64,000 bases of DNA, from contig NZ_JBEPOO010000001.1 in assembly GCF_040546815.1 (NCBI RefSeq), positions 2,046,001 through 2,110,000 on the forward strand, written 5' to 3'. Position numbers and translations under genes: made by a program. A model generated the notes under the pieces. The model was not told where the DNA came from. It saw nothing but the letters and a program-made list of their open reading frames with translations, and made no database searches. Source of the stretch: Devosia sp. 2618. GTDB lineage: Bacteria; Pseudomonadota; Alphaproteobacteria; Rhizobiales; Devosiaceae. Shown here piece by piece: positions 29,770 to 38,478 of this stretch. Every line of letters starts with the position of its first letter. Position 1 is the stretch's first letter.

Positions 29770-30524
29770 GATTTTACTCCTGTTTGAGTGAGTGTATCGG
29801 CAAGGTCGAACCGCCCATGAGTAGCGCCGGATTCGACAAGCCAGCGGGCAGCGGCAAGCGCACCCTCGGCGTAGGCAGCAAGTGTCTGAACCGAGCAGCG
29901 GAAGCTGATTTCGCCAGCGCTCATATCGAACCGGACGACTGTGTCGCCGACGACATTTGCCTCGCGTTGAACGACGATCTGCGGCAGGTCGACGGTAACG
30001 GTCGAAGCGGCCTGGCGGACGTCCTGCAGCAGCGTCGCCAATTGCTGGGAGGTGCCGGACGGCTCGGCCTTTTTGTTGATGTGATAGGTTTCGATGATGG
30101 TCGGATCGGCACTGGGTGTCTGGCGGGCGAATTGCAGAACGGCCAGCTTGAACGCCTCAAAACCGAAGGCGAAGTTCGGGCTCAGCAACAGCGCTCGGTG
30201 ACGGGCATAGCTGGTGAACTTTGCGTGCTGGGTTGGCGGGAAGCCGGTGGTGCCGATCACCATTGGCAGCGCCTTACGGGCGGAGATTTCCTGGAGCCAC
30301 AAGCTTGCTGCGGGAGTAGAAAAATCAACGATCACGTCGCAATAGCTGCGAAAATCCGCATCGGGTGTGCGGTACTCGATGCTGCCATTGGCGACCGGCG
30401 TGCCCAGCAAGCGTGACCCGGGGGAAACGAACGCTGCTGCCAGTTCCAAGCCCGGATCAGCCAAGACGGCCTCTACCAGTTTGAAGCCGACGCGCCCCGA
30501 GGCGCCCATAATTCCAACTCTCAC
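29766..30524 (-). CDS. DapB-like dihydrodipicolinate-reductase-family protein
   Basis: A 252-residue reductase. The nucleotide-binding GASGRVG (7-13), GTTGF (91-95) and the C-terminal substrate motif are recognisable. The motif reads ETYHINKKAEPSGTS, where canonical DapB has a His-His pair: the first His is Tyr147, while His148, Lys151 and the PSGT loop are kept. This change at the proposed acid/base suggests a different substrate. It is coupled to the DapA-like gene by a 4-bp overlap, in an operon with oxidative enzymes, so reduction of a cyclic imino acid is a reasonable guess. Confidence 0.78.
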   Translation of the reverse strand: MRVGIMGASGRVGFKLVEAVLADPGLELAAAFVSPGSRLLGTPVANGSIEYRTPDADFRSYCDVIVDFSTPAASLWLQEISARKALPMVIGTTGFPPTQHAKFTSYARHRALLLSPNFAFGFEAFKLAVLQFARQTPSADPTIIETYHINKKAEPSGTSQQLATLLQDVRQAASTVTVDLPQIVVQREANVVGDTVVRFDMSAGEISFRCSVQTLAAYAEGALAAARWLVESGATHGRFDLADTLTQTGVKS

Positions 30525-30562
30525 TGTGTATCCCCCGATTGGTGCGTGGTGACGCCGACGGC

Positions 30563-31960
30563 TCAGTCGATGACCACTTTGGTTTCGGACATCTCGCGGA
30601 TGGTGATGCGCACGCCCTCGCGGCCCAGGCCACTGCCCTTGGGGCCGCCAAATGGAACATGCTCGGCACGGAAATCTGGCCCTTCATTGATCATCACGCC
30701 GCCGACGATGAGATCGCGCGAGAAGGTCTTGATCAGTTCATGATCGTTGGTGAAAACCCCGGCCTGCAGGCCATAGACACCAGCATTGACCTCGGCGATG
30801 GCGGTTGCAGCATCGGTAAAGCTGCGCGCGGCAATAATGGGGCCGAAAGTCTCCTCTGCTATAACGGGCGCGTCGATGGCGACGTCGGCGAGGATCGTCG
30901 GCTGAAACAGAGTGTCATCATGCTGCCCGCCCACCAGAAGGCGCGCGCCAAGCGTGATCGATGCATCGACGCGGGCTTGCACCTGCTGCGCGGCAGCGAG
31001 GTCGATAACGGTGCCCATGTCCGTCGTGTCGGACGCTGGATCGCCGTAGGTCACGGCATTGACGGCAGCGACAAGCTTGTCGAGGAAAACCGCCTCGATG
31101 CTGTCGTGTAGATAGAGCTTCTTAGCTGCAGCGCAGCTCTGGCCGGCAATCTCGAAGCGATGGCCGATGACGGTCTGAACAGCCTTGTCCAGATCGGCAT
31201 CGGGGAAGACGAATAGCGGATCGTTACCGCCCAACTCCATCAGGCACCGCACCAGACCTGTGGCATTCTTCAGCGCCAGACCAGCTGCCGTACCGCCAGT
31301 AAACGACAACAGATTGATTGGCGACCGGGCCAAAGCGAGGGCAATGTCCGCGCCGCCATGCACCATCTGGAACAGGCCTTCGGGGAACCCCGCCTTGGCC
31401 GCGAGTTCGACGAGCCGGGCCGCGGCCAATGGAGCCTTGGGCGACGGCTTGGCGACCACCGCATTGCCGGCGGCGATAGCGGGACCAAGCTTGTGGCAGA
31501 GAAGGTTCAGCGGATAGTTGAACGGGGTGATCGCACCGATAACGCCAACAGGCTCGTAGGTAATCGTTGCGATCTTGTCCGCGCCGCCTTCGACGATGGC
31601 GCATTGAACGGCCTGCCCCTCAAGAAAGGTCGCCGCATCGCCCGACAGTTTGAGCGTGTTCTGGGCGCGCCGCACTTCGTTTCGGGCTTCGCGGATCGTC
31701 TTGCCCATTTCGCTCGAAATGATCAGCGCCAGATTGTCCTGATCGAGGGCAATCTGCTCGGCCAGCGCATTCAGCAGCGCGCGTCTCACGGCCGGTGTGG
31801 AACGCCGGAAGTCGCGCTGGGCGATGGTGGCGCGGGCCACGGCAGCATTCACTTCGGAAGTGCTCGATAGTGCTAGCTGGCCGACGAGCTGACCGCTGAA
31901 TGGGTTGATGACATCAAAGCTGGTGCGGGCGGACAGGGACGCGTGGTGGACGTGGTTCAT
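30563..31960 (-). CDS. Aldehyde dehydrogenase family protein
   Basis: A 465-residue NAD(P)-dependent aldehyde dehydrogenase. Visible motifs are GVIGAITPFNYPLNL, KPSPKAPLAA, the FTGGTAAG cofactor loop, MELGGNDPLFV (general base Glu) and catalytic Cys in AGQSCAAAKK, with EETFGPI near the C-terminus. Members act on small aldehydes such as lactaldehyde, glyceraldehyde-3-phosphate or 2-oxoglutarate semialdehyde. Its place after the DapA-like enzyme's upstream partners suggests it oxidises the semialdehyde made in this pathway. It overlaps the FAD subunit gene by 4 bp. Confidence 0.9.
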   Translation of the reverse strand: MNHVHHASLSARTSFDVINPFSGQLVGQLALSSTSEVNAAVARATIAQRDFRRSTPAVRRALLNALAEQIALDQDNLALIISSEMGKTIREARNEVRRAQNTLKLSGDAATFLEGQAVQCAIVEGGADKIATITYEPVGVIGAITPFNYPLNLLCHKLGPAIAAGNAVVAKPSPKAPLAAARLVELAAKAGFPEGLFQMVHGGADIALALARSPINLLSFTGGTAAGLALKNATGLVRCLMELGGNDPLFVFPDADLDKAVQTVIGHRFEIAGQSCAAAKKLYLHDSIEAVFLDKLVAAVNAVTYGDPASDTTDMGTVIDLAAAQQVQARVDASITLGARLLVGGQHDDTLFQPTILADVAIDAPVIAEETFGPIIAARSFTDAATAIAEVNAGVYGLQAGVFTNDHELIKTFSRDLIVGGVMINEGPDFRAEHVPFGGPKGSGLGREGVRITIREMSETKVVID

Positions 31961-33309
31961 TGTTCTCTCGCAGGTGGTTCGTGAGGCGCGGACTCGTCAT
32001 CGAGCAGCGCAGAGATGGGCAACGGGCGCACAGGCCAGCGGCTACCGGTGAGATCGGATGCGGCGATGGATTTCTCCGCGCCGTAAATTTCGGATGCGAT
32101 GCGGGCGGTGTTGTCCGCGCAGAAACGCCCCTGGCAGGCCCCCATGGTGAACCGGCCATTGTGTTTGATTTCGCGGCCAGACAGCGGAGACGCCGCCTCC
32201 AGCAAAAGCTTCAGATCCTGCATTTTGCGCCGCTCGCATCGACACACGACGGTGTCATCAGGCAGGTCAGCCAATCGGATATTGCGCGCTGTTGGGGCGA
32301 AGAGTGTGCTCAGCACCGCCTGCGCCTGCCGTTGCCGGGCGATCGCCGCCAAATCAGCGGCGGTGTCCCCGGCGGTCTGGGTCAGATAGGCCGCGACATC
32401 GGCTGCAGCCCGAGCGCCATCGAGTTCAGAGGCCACGGCGCCGAGGGCCTCGCGGCAGTCCCCTGCCCGGGTGATGAACGGCATTTCTGCTGTACCGACT
32501 GTGTCTGCTGGTAGACCGAAATTGTTGGAGCGAATGCCGTCGTGAAGTGCGATCTGATCGACAACGAGGGTTTCCCGCGCGCCGTTGGCGTGACGCAGTT
32601 CGGCAGACAGCCGGGCACCCGTACGGGCAATGGCGACAAGCTCGGTGCTGCGCCGCCAATCGATCCCATGACGGACGATGCCGGACAGATAGCCAGCCGC
32701 TTCGCTGAGGAGCCCGAGATGCGCCAACAGGCCCAGGCCATTGCCGTTGATGGCCAAAGGATTGCCGCCTTCGACAATAGCCAGAGGGGCATTGCCCATT
32801 GCAGCCATCTGTGCGGCAACAGCAATCAACAGCGGGCCGCTGCCTGCCAGCAACACCGTGCCTCGGGGCGCACGGCCGGTTTCCTTCATCATCACCTGCA
32901 TGCCGCCGGCGGTGAAAACGCCCGGCAGGTCCCAGCCGGGACGCGGTGTGACTTTTTCCACCGCGCCGACGGCAATCACCACGGCGCAGGCGCGCAGTGA
33001 CACCAACTTCCCGAGGCCGCGGTCATCGATCAGGACATTGCCGTCGCCATCGACCCCGGCGAAAACGCTGGAGAACCGGCAGTTGAGTTTAACCTGCTGG
33101 CTTGACGCATACAGCCGCTGCCAGCGCCGTTTGGCCGCCCCGCTTTGCTTGACTGGCGGAACACCCTCGATTGGCTGGCGATAAATCGCACCGCCCAGTT
33201 GGGTGCGTTGATCGACCAGTTCAACGTCGTAGCCAAGCCTGGTGAGTGACACGGCAGCCGCGATGCCCGCCGGACCACCGCCGATGACGATCACATCACG
33301 GTCAAACAT
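31957..33309 (-). CDS. FAD/NAD(P)-binding dehydrogenase subunit with BFD-type 2Fe-2S region (HcnB-like)
   Basis: A 450-residue flavoprotein. It opens with VIVIGGGPAGIAAAVSLTRLG, carries a second dinucleotide motif around GTVLLAGSGPLLIAVAAQMA, and ends with a BFD-like cysteine set (VVCRCERR and GACQGRFC). This architecture is the alpha subunit of hydrogen-cyanide-synthase-like, octopine/nopaline-oxidase-like and D-hydroxyproline-dehydrogenase-like complexes. It overlaps the small 2Fe-2S subunit by 8 bp. It probably passes electrons from the HcnC-like subunit's FAD to the respiratory chain. Confidence 0.88.
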   Translation of the reverse strand: MFDRDVIVIGGGPAGIAAAVSLTRLGYDVELVDQRTQLGGAIYRQPIEGVPPVKQSGAAKRRWQRLYASSQQVKLNCRFSSVFAGVDGDGNVLIDDRGLGKLVSLRACAVVIAVGAVEKVTPRPGWDLPGVFTAGGMQVMMKETGRAPRGTVLLAGSGPLLIAVAAQMAAMGNAPLAIVEGGNPLAINGNGLGLLAHLGLLSEAAGYLSGIVRHGIDWRRSTELVAIARTGARLSAELRHANGARETLVVDQIALHDGIRSNNFGLPADTVGTAEMPFITRAGDCREALGAVASELDGARAAADVAAYLTQTAGDTAADLAAIARQRQAQAVLSTLFAPTARNIRLADLPDDTVVCRCERRKMQDLKLLLEAASPLSGREIKHNGRFTMGACQGRFCADNTARIASEIYGAEKSIAASDLTGSRWPVRPLPISALLDDESAPHEPPAREQ

Positions 33310-33556
33310 GGGAGCCTCCGGCAGATGTGATCGTCAGGCCGGCACGAGCAGGTGCCAGGCACGATTCCCGCACGCGGCCATCAACCCGCACCAGACACCC
33401 CTGGCAGGCGCCGATGCCGCAGAAAAAACGGCCGGATTGACCGAGCAGATCGGGGCCGAAATCCTGCACGTCGGCTGCGCTGAGCGCCGCGGCGATGGTT
33501 TCGCCGGTGCGGAACGCGATCTGGCGACCGTTCCAGGTAAAGCTGTTGGAACTCAT
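33302..33556 (-). CDS. Small 2Fe-2S subunit (HcnA-like)
   Basis: An 84-residue ferredoxin-like protein with four cysteines in the plant-type order: FFCGIGACQGC and a later Cys in RESCLAPA. It is the middle subunit gene of the three-part dehydrogenase, overlapping both neighbours. It likely relays electrons between the two flavoprotein subunits. Confidence 0.88.
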   Translation of the reverse strand: MSSNSFTWNGRQIAFRTGETIAAALSAADVQDFGPDLLGQSGRFFCGIGACQGCLVRVDGRVRESCLAPARAGLTITSAGGSHV

Positions 33557-34725
33557 GCCGGCACTCCGACCTGAGTAAAGCGCGCGGGGCTAAAAGGCGT
33601 CAGATCGAGATCGACATGACGGTCGAGAATCAGCTGGCTGATTGCCTGACCCGTGACCGGGCCCAAGCAAATGCCGTCGCCCTCAAAGCCGGTGGCGACA
33701 TAGACATTGTCCGTGCCGGGCACGCGTCCAATTAATGGCTTGCTGTCGACCACTGCGGTGCGAATACCGGCAAAGGCGCGTAGCAATCGGACTGAGGCGA
33801 GCCCGGGCACCATGGCAACGGCTCGGCGCAACACTTCGGCAACGGCCTCAACGTCGTTGGTGTGTTTTTCGGCCGAGCTTTCGCGCGTGCCGCCAATGAG
33901 AAACTGGCCCGTCGCGAGTGGATCAACAACCGTGCCGTAGCCACGATCGTCGGCCTTTGCGGCACCAACCTGCATGCCTTTGCTCATCAGATAGCGGCCG
34001 GACATGATCGCACCGGGCATGGCCGCGTTGAGCGCTGGCGCCCGCTCGGTGACCAATAACTGGCCCTTGCGCGGAATGAGAACGTCGGGAATGCCCAGCA
34101 GATCGGCCGATCCATTGCCGGATGCCACCACCACCGCATCAGACCGGATCGGGCCTTGGTTGGTGGTCACGCCGACAACCGTGCCTTTTTCGTCCCGAAG
34201 GAAGCTTTCGACGCGACAATTGCGCCGGACTTTGGCAGCGGACGCGGTCAGCAGGCGATGCACGACCTGGTAGCCGATCGCGTGCCCTTCATCGAACACT
34301 TCTAGTCCCAGGCTCAGGTCCGACGAAAGTGGAGCGAAACGGCCGCGCAGGTCTGCACGCGACAGAGTATCGACCCGCAGCCCGACACCTCGCAAAGCTG
34401 CGGCATGGGCGTCGAGCACGTCGCATTCAATTTGAGACGAGGCCAATACGAAGGTCGACCGCGACTTGAATGCCCCGGCCAGCAAGCCTTGCTGGCTCAA
34501 TTCGCGGTAGAGCGAAATGCCGGCCAGTGCTGCATTCATCACCGGTCCGGGACGCTTGCTGGCGACGGATACCGCCCCATCGGCAGACCCGGTTGCCTGT
34601 GCCGCGGGCTCAATCGCATCAAGGATTTCGACCTTCACACCTTCCTTGGCGAGAAAGTACGCAGCCGAAGCACCAACGATGCCGCAACCGACGATGACGA
34701 CAGACATGGAGGACGCACAAACCAT
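33553..34725 (-). CDS. FAD-dependent D-amino-acid-dehydrogenase-type subunit (HcnC-like)
   Basis: A 390-residue DAO-fold flavoprotein: MSVVIVGCGIVGASAAYFLAKEG, then AGIRTAVVDSKPLIGR and a C-terminal ATGFEGDGICLGPVTGQ, all typical of the DadA/glycine-oxidase branch. The ATG at 34725 gives a six-residue extension; 34707 (MSVVIVG) is an equally possible start. It is the catalytic beta subunit for oxidation of an amine or D-imino acid. It is the promoter-proximal gene of the leftward operon, divergent from the LysR regulator. Confidence 0.88.
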   Translation of the reverse strand: MVCASSMSVVIVGCGIVGASAAYFLAKEGVKVEILDAIEPAAQATGSADGAVSVASKRPGPVMNAALAGISLYRELSQQGLLAGAFKSRSTFVLASSQIECDVLDAHAAALRGVGLRVDTLSRADLRGRFAPLSSDLSLGLEVFDEGHAIGYQVVHRLLTASAAKVRRNCRVESFLRDEKGTVVGVTTNQGPIRSDAVVVASGNGSADLLGIPDVLIPRKGQLLVTERAPALNAAMPGAIMSGRYLMSKGMQVGAAKADDRGYGTVVDPLATGQFLIGGTRESSAEKHTNDVEAVAEVLRRAVAMVPGLASVRLLRAFAGIRTAVVDSKPLIGRVPGTDNVYVATGFEGDGICLGPVTGQAISQLILDRHVDLDLTPFSPARFTQVGVPA

Positions 34726-34974
34726 TACACGGACCAGCGGGTGCTGAAATAAGCTGCCGAAATACTGGCCCGTGCCCGTCAGTCGCGTCGATGCAATATC
34801 CCTGACCTTGGTAATGACGAAATTTGTATCGAGCGTGGGCGGCGGCGGAAACTAAGGTGCGTGCGAGGAACTCGCTTTCCACCGCCAATCACAGGGACTG
34901 CAGCGTGGCCGGCCGGATGACCCATTGTCCAGCAACCCGTTGTGGTGCGCCGCCGCATATGGAAAACAGGGCAA

Positions 34975-35904
34975 ATGTCCAAAATCAATCTGACGTTGAT
35001 CCAGACCTTCTACGAGGTTGCCCGCCATGGCTCCTTCTCGGGGGCCGCGCGCGAACTTAACCTCTCCTACCAGTCTGCATCGAACCATGTTCGGCGGCTC
35101 GAACAGCTGCTCAAGGGCCAGCTCATAGAATCCGAGCAAGGCGCCAAAAGAATTGCTCTCACCCCTTACGGCCGTGCGCTCTACAACCAGCTCAACCCCG
35201 AGCTCTCCATCATGCTGGAGCGGTTGACCAAGCTGGTCGAAAGCCAGCGATCGTCCTTGCGCGTGGGCATGCCGCAGGCGATTTTCTTTTATCTGTTCCC
35301 GAGTGTGCTCGCGAGCTTCCGGGAGAATTTCCCCGAGCTGGAAGTGGCCGCCTACGAGCGCGATACCGTGCTTGCCGAGATGGTCAAGAATGGCAGCCTC
35401 GATGTGTGCATTTCCGAGCGCTATTTCGGCGACCCCGTGGTGCCACAAAGGCTGTTGGGCAGCTATCACCTGAGCCTAGTCTACCCCCGCGAGTGGGGCC
35501 CTGCTCCGGCGCAGGACGACATTCCGGGTTGGGCGGTCGGACGTCCCTTCATCACATTCGAACCCGGACAGACACTGCGCAACCTGGCCATCGACTTTCT
35601 GGCGCGCGACGGCGCGGTCGTTCAGCCGGCAATCTCAACCTCAGGCAGTTCGAGCGTCAAAAGATGCGTCGAAAAGGGGTTGGGATTTTCGATCATCCCC
35701 TCATGGTGCATGCAGCCTGATGACGAAACCATCGCCAGCGTGCGCCTGTCCAAATTGCCTGAGGTGAGGGTTTATTTCGGCAGCGCCAGCTTTCTGCAGA
35801 ACCATCCCAGCGTCAGCGCCCTGTTCCAAACCTGCCAGACTGAACTTGCCGGGCCGGTTCTTGATCCGCCGCAGGCAGACGGCTCGCCCTATGTCGCCCT
35901 GTAA
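34975..35904 (+). CDS. LysR-family regulator
   Basis: A 309-residue regulator starting MSKINLTLIQTFYEVARHGSF, with HTH GAARELNLSYQSASNHVRRLEQLL and an effector-binding domain. It diverges from the HcnCAB-like operon and precedes the binding-protein gene. It is therefore placed to control both halves of the amino-acid catabolic cluster. No clear operator was identified in the 34726-34974 gap. Confidence 0.9.
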   Translation: MSKINLTLIQTFYEVARHGSFSGAARELNLSYQSASNHVRRLEQLLKGQLIESEQGAKRIALTPYGRALYNQLNPELSIMLERLTKLVESQRSSLRVGMPQAIFFYLFPSVLASFRENFPELEVAAYERDTVLAEMVKNGSLDVCISERYFGDPVVPQRLLGSYHLSLVYPREWGPAPAQDDIPGWAVGRPFITFEPGQTLRNLAIDFLARDGAVVQPAISTSGSSSVKRCVEKGLGFSIIPSWCMQPDDETIASVRLSKLPEVRVYFGSASFLQNHPSVSALFQTCQTELAGPVLDPPQADGSPYVAL

Positions 35905-36038
35905 GGCGCGTCCTACAAAAAACGGGCTAAGGCTACAGCTTTCTCTAGCATTGTCCGACGCAGCCCAACCGCTAGCCTTCCGTCAGGTTTGGTCAGAGGG
36001 TCTTGACCAAACATCAACAAGCACATGTCGGAGGGACT

Positions 36039-36866
36039 ATGCTTAAGAATTTGATCAAAGTGCTCGGGTTGGCAGCAATTGCCGCCCCACTGTTTGCCGC
36101 GCCTGCAGCCGCCGATACGATTGACGATATCCGCACGCGTGGGGCGTTGCGCATTCCGGCCATCGTCAACGAAGCGCCCTATTTCAGCAAAGATCCGCGA
36201 ACCAATGAGTGGTCGGGCCTCGTGATCGATATGGCGACCGATATTGCCAAGGCGCTCAGCGTCGAGCTCGAAATCGTGGAATCCACCTGGGGCAACTCGA
36301 TCCTCGACGTGCAGAGCGGCAAGGTCGATATGGCCTTCGCCGCAACGGCTACCGCCGAGCGTTCGCTGGCCGTGACCTTCTCGGACCCCACCTACTACAA
36401 CAGCTTCGTCATCATTTCTGCGAGCGAGAAGGTCGACGGCAAGAGCTGGGCCGAACTCAATTCGCCCGACTATACCTTCGCCGTTGATATTGGCTCGTCG
36501 CAGGACCTGATCACCTACAAGTTTCTGCCCAATGCCAACATCCTGCGCTTCCAGACACGCGATGAAGCAATTGTGGCGGCAACCACCGGCAAGGCAGATG
36601 GCCTCGTCAACACGCTGTTCAACGGCCTGGTGATGTCGAAGCGCACGCCCGCTTTGGGCAAAGTGAACGTTCCAACACCAACCCTTTCCACTCCATCAAG
36701 CATCGCGCTCAACTACAGCACCGATGAGCGTTGGAAGACCTTTGTGTCGACTTGGGCAAACTACAACCGCCGCATCGGCAACGTGCAGACCATGTTCCTT
36801 GAGAACCTGGCGCCATTCGGCATCACTGCAGCCGACCTGCCATCCGGCTACAGCTTCTCCGAGTAA
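36039..36866 (+). CDS. Amino-acid ABC transporter substrate-binding protein
   Basis: A 275-residue periplasmic protein starting at 36039 behind GGAGGG. The signal peptide is MLKNLIKVLGLAAIAAPLFA with a probable cut near AAPAAA-DT. The mature part has the type II fold pattern of polar amino-acid receptors: IRTRGALRIPAI, MATDIAKALSVELEIVE, DVQSGKVDMAFA. It is the likely partner of the permease and ATPase at 27260-28706, although on the opposite strand. A strong terminator follows at 36889-36928. Confidence 0.9.
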   Translation: MLKNLIKVLGLAAIAAPLFAAPAAADTIDDIRTRGALRIPAIVNEAPYFSKDPRTNEWSGLVIDMATDIAKALSVELEIVESTWGNSILDVQSGKVDMAFAATATAERSLAVTFSDPTYYNSFVIISASEKVDGKSWAELNSPDYTFAVDIGSSQDLITYKFLPNANILRFQTRDEAIVAATTGKADGLVNTLFNGLVMSKRTPALGKVNVPTPTLSTPSSIALNYSTDERWKTFVSTWANYNRRIGNVQTMFLENLAPFGITAADLPSGYSFSE

Positions 36867-36888
36867 GCTTGCGCTAGACGCACATTCG

Positions 36889-36928
36889 GCCGCTGCCATC
36901 CCCTCAAAGGTGGCGGCGGCTTTTCTTT
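36889..36928 (+). terminator. Rho-independent terminator after the binding-protein gene
   Basis: Stem GCCGCTGCCA (36889-36898) with TGGCGGCGGC (36911-36920), one G-U pair, 12-nt loop, then TTTTCTTT (36921-36928). It would reduce read-through into the racemase-like gene and keep the binding protein in excess. Confidence 0.8.
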
Positions 36929-36954
36929 GGCTGGTTCATTGACTGGAATTGCGC

Positions 36955-37668
36955 ATGAACACCCCCGCTGGCGCCCATCCTGCGGAAGCCCCGTTCATCG
37001 GCGTGCTGATGCTGGATACAAAATTTCATCGCTATCCTGGTGATATCGGCAATCCCGAGAGCTGGTCCACCCCAGTGCGCTTCAAGATCGTACACGGCGC
37101 GCGACCCGCGCAGGTGGTTTTTGGCGACCCTTCCGAACTTCTTGAGCCATTCATCGCCGCTGGCCTCGAACTGGTGGCGGAAGGTGCCCGTGCCATAACC
37201 ACAAGCTGCGGGTTTCTGGCGGTGTTTCAGCGAGAACTGGCTGAAGCCCTTCCCGTGCCCGTGTTTACCAGCAGCCTGCTGCAAATCCCGATGATCGAGA
37301 TCGGCCTCCCTAAAGGCACGCGTGCAGGCATCCTGACATTTTCGGCGGAATCGCTAGGCTTCCGACACCTTAAAGCCGTTGGCGCGCCGCTCGACACCCC
37401 GATTCAAGGCCTGCCCAAGGGCAGCCTGTTCGCCCAGTATTACGGCGACCAGCCTTGCCTCGGCGACCTGTCCGTTTTCGATGAAGAGGTGGTCGCAGCG
37501 GCCAAAACACTGGTTGCCCGCCACCCCGAAGTCGGCGCAATCCTCTGCGAATGCACCAACCTGCCAAGGCACTCCAAGACGGTTTCCTCAGCGACTGGAC
37601 TACCGGTGTTCGACGTCATGACAATGCTGAACTGGCTCGGGGATGCGCTGGGGCCGAACGCGTATTAG
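36955..37668 (+). CDS. Aspartate/glutamate racemase-superfamily protein
   Basis: A 237-residue protein of the Asp/Glu/hydantoin racemase fold. The first catalytic cysteine is Cys85 in ITTSCGFLA; the second is probably Cys198 or Cys200 in ILCECTNLP. Two such cysteines permit cofactor-independent epimerisation. The ATG at 36955 is preferred over a TTG at 36949. It follows the binding protein. With a D-amino-acid-type dehydrogenase in the divergent operon, an L-to-D racemase role is attractive, but some family members are isomerases or decarboxylases. Confidence 0.75.
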   Translation: MNTPAGAHPAEAPFIGVLMLDTKFHRYPGDIGNPESWSTPVRFKIVHGARPAQVVFGDPSELLEPFIAAGLELVAEGARAITTSCGFLAVFQRELAEALPVPVFTSSLLQIPMIEIGLPKGTRAGILTFSAESLGFRHLKAVGAPLDTPIQGLPKGSLFAQYYGDQPCLGDLSVFDEEVVAAAKTLVARHPEVGAILCECTNLPRHSKTVSSATGLPVFDVMTMLNWLGDALGPNAY

Positions 37669-37703
37669 GCGTGAGCCTCCAAACGCATCCGAGCCCGTTG
37701 CGG

Positions 37704-38456
37704 TCATCCGCGTCCGTAGAGCGGCATTGTAGTGGCCATGACGGTTACGAACGGAATATTGGCTTCAATGGGTAGGCTGGCCATGTGAACGATGGTCGAG
37801 CCGACATGGTCGGACGAGATACGCTGCTCTGGCATGACGCTGCCATTGGCCTGAGTGGCGCCGGCCTGCATGTATGCTGACATCTCGGTCGCTGCGTTGC
37901 CGATGTCGATCTGGCCGCAGGCAATGTTGAAGGCCCGACCATCGAGGGCGATGGACTTCGTCAGACCAGTGATGGCGTGTTTGCTGGCCGTGTAGGCAAC
38001 CTGATTTGGACGCGGGGCGTAGGCGGAAATCGAGCCGTTGTTGATGATGCGCCCGCCTTGCGGCGTTTGGGCTTTCATCACCCGCATGGCAGCCCGGGCG
38101 CAGAGCACCGACCCAAGCACGTTGATGTCGAAAACGCTTCTGAGTTCGGCGGCGGTCAAAAGATCCAACGGCTTTGCCGGCGCATTGACGCCTGCATTGT
38201 TGAACAGAAGGTCTACTCTGCCAAATCGTTGTATAGTCTGATCAAACAGTTGGTCGACCGACTCGCCATCAGTCACATCGGCGACAATGCCGACAATGTC
38301 CCCTGTGGCAGCGGCCGCTGCGGTTTGTTCGAGCGCGTCAAGACGACGTCCGGCGACGACAACCTGCCAGCCCGCGTTTGCGAGCGACAAAGCAACCGCC
38401 CGCCCAATGCCGCTGCCGCCCCCAGTCACGATGGCGCACTTCTTGGTATCGGTCAT
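37704..38456 (-). CDS. Short-chain dehydrogenase/reductase
   Basis: A 250-residue classical SDR. It has the cofactor motif [21 protein letters not shown], an active-site Ser in NNGSISAY, and YTASKHA. The start at 38456 (MTDTKKCAI) is used rather than 38507. It converges with the racemase-like gene and lies 22 bp after the GMC dehydrogenase in the leftward direction. It may belong to the sugar-oxidation operon rather than the amino-acid cluster. Confidence 0.9.
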   Translation of the reverse strand: MTDTKKCAIVTGGGSGIGRAVALSLANAGWQVVVAGRRLDALEQTAAAAATGDIVGIVADVTDGESVDQLFDQTIQRFGRVDLLFNNAGVNAPAKPLDLLTAAELRSVFDINVLGSVLCARAAMRVMKAQTPQGGRIINNGSISAYAPRPNQVAYTASKHAITGLTKSIALDGRAFNIACGQIDIGNAATEMSAYMQAGATQANGSVMPEQRISSDHVGSTIVHMASLPIEANIPFVTVMATTMPLYGRG

Positions 38457-38478
38457 GCAGATAGTCCTTTCCGAATAG

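Noticed and set aside
28813..29787. 324-codon plus-strand open frame
   Set aside because: Antisense shadow of the DapA-like gene, which carries all canonical catalytic residues.
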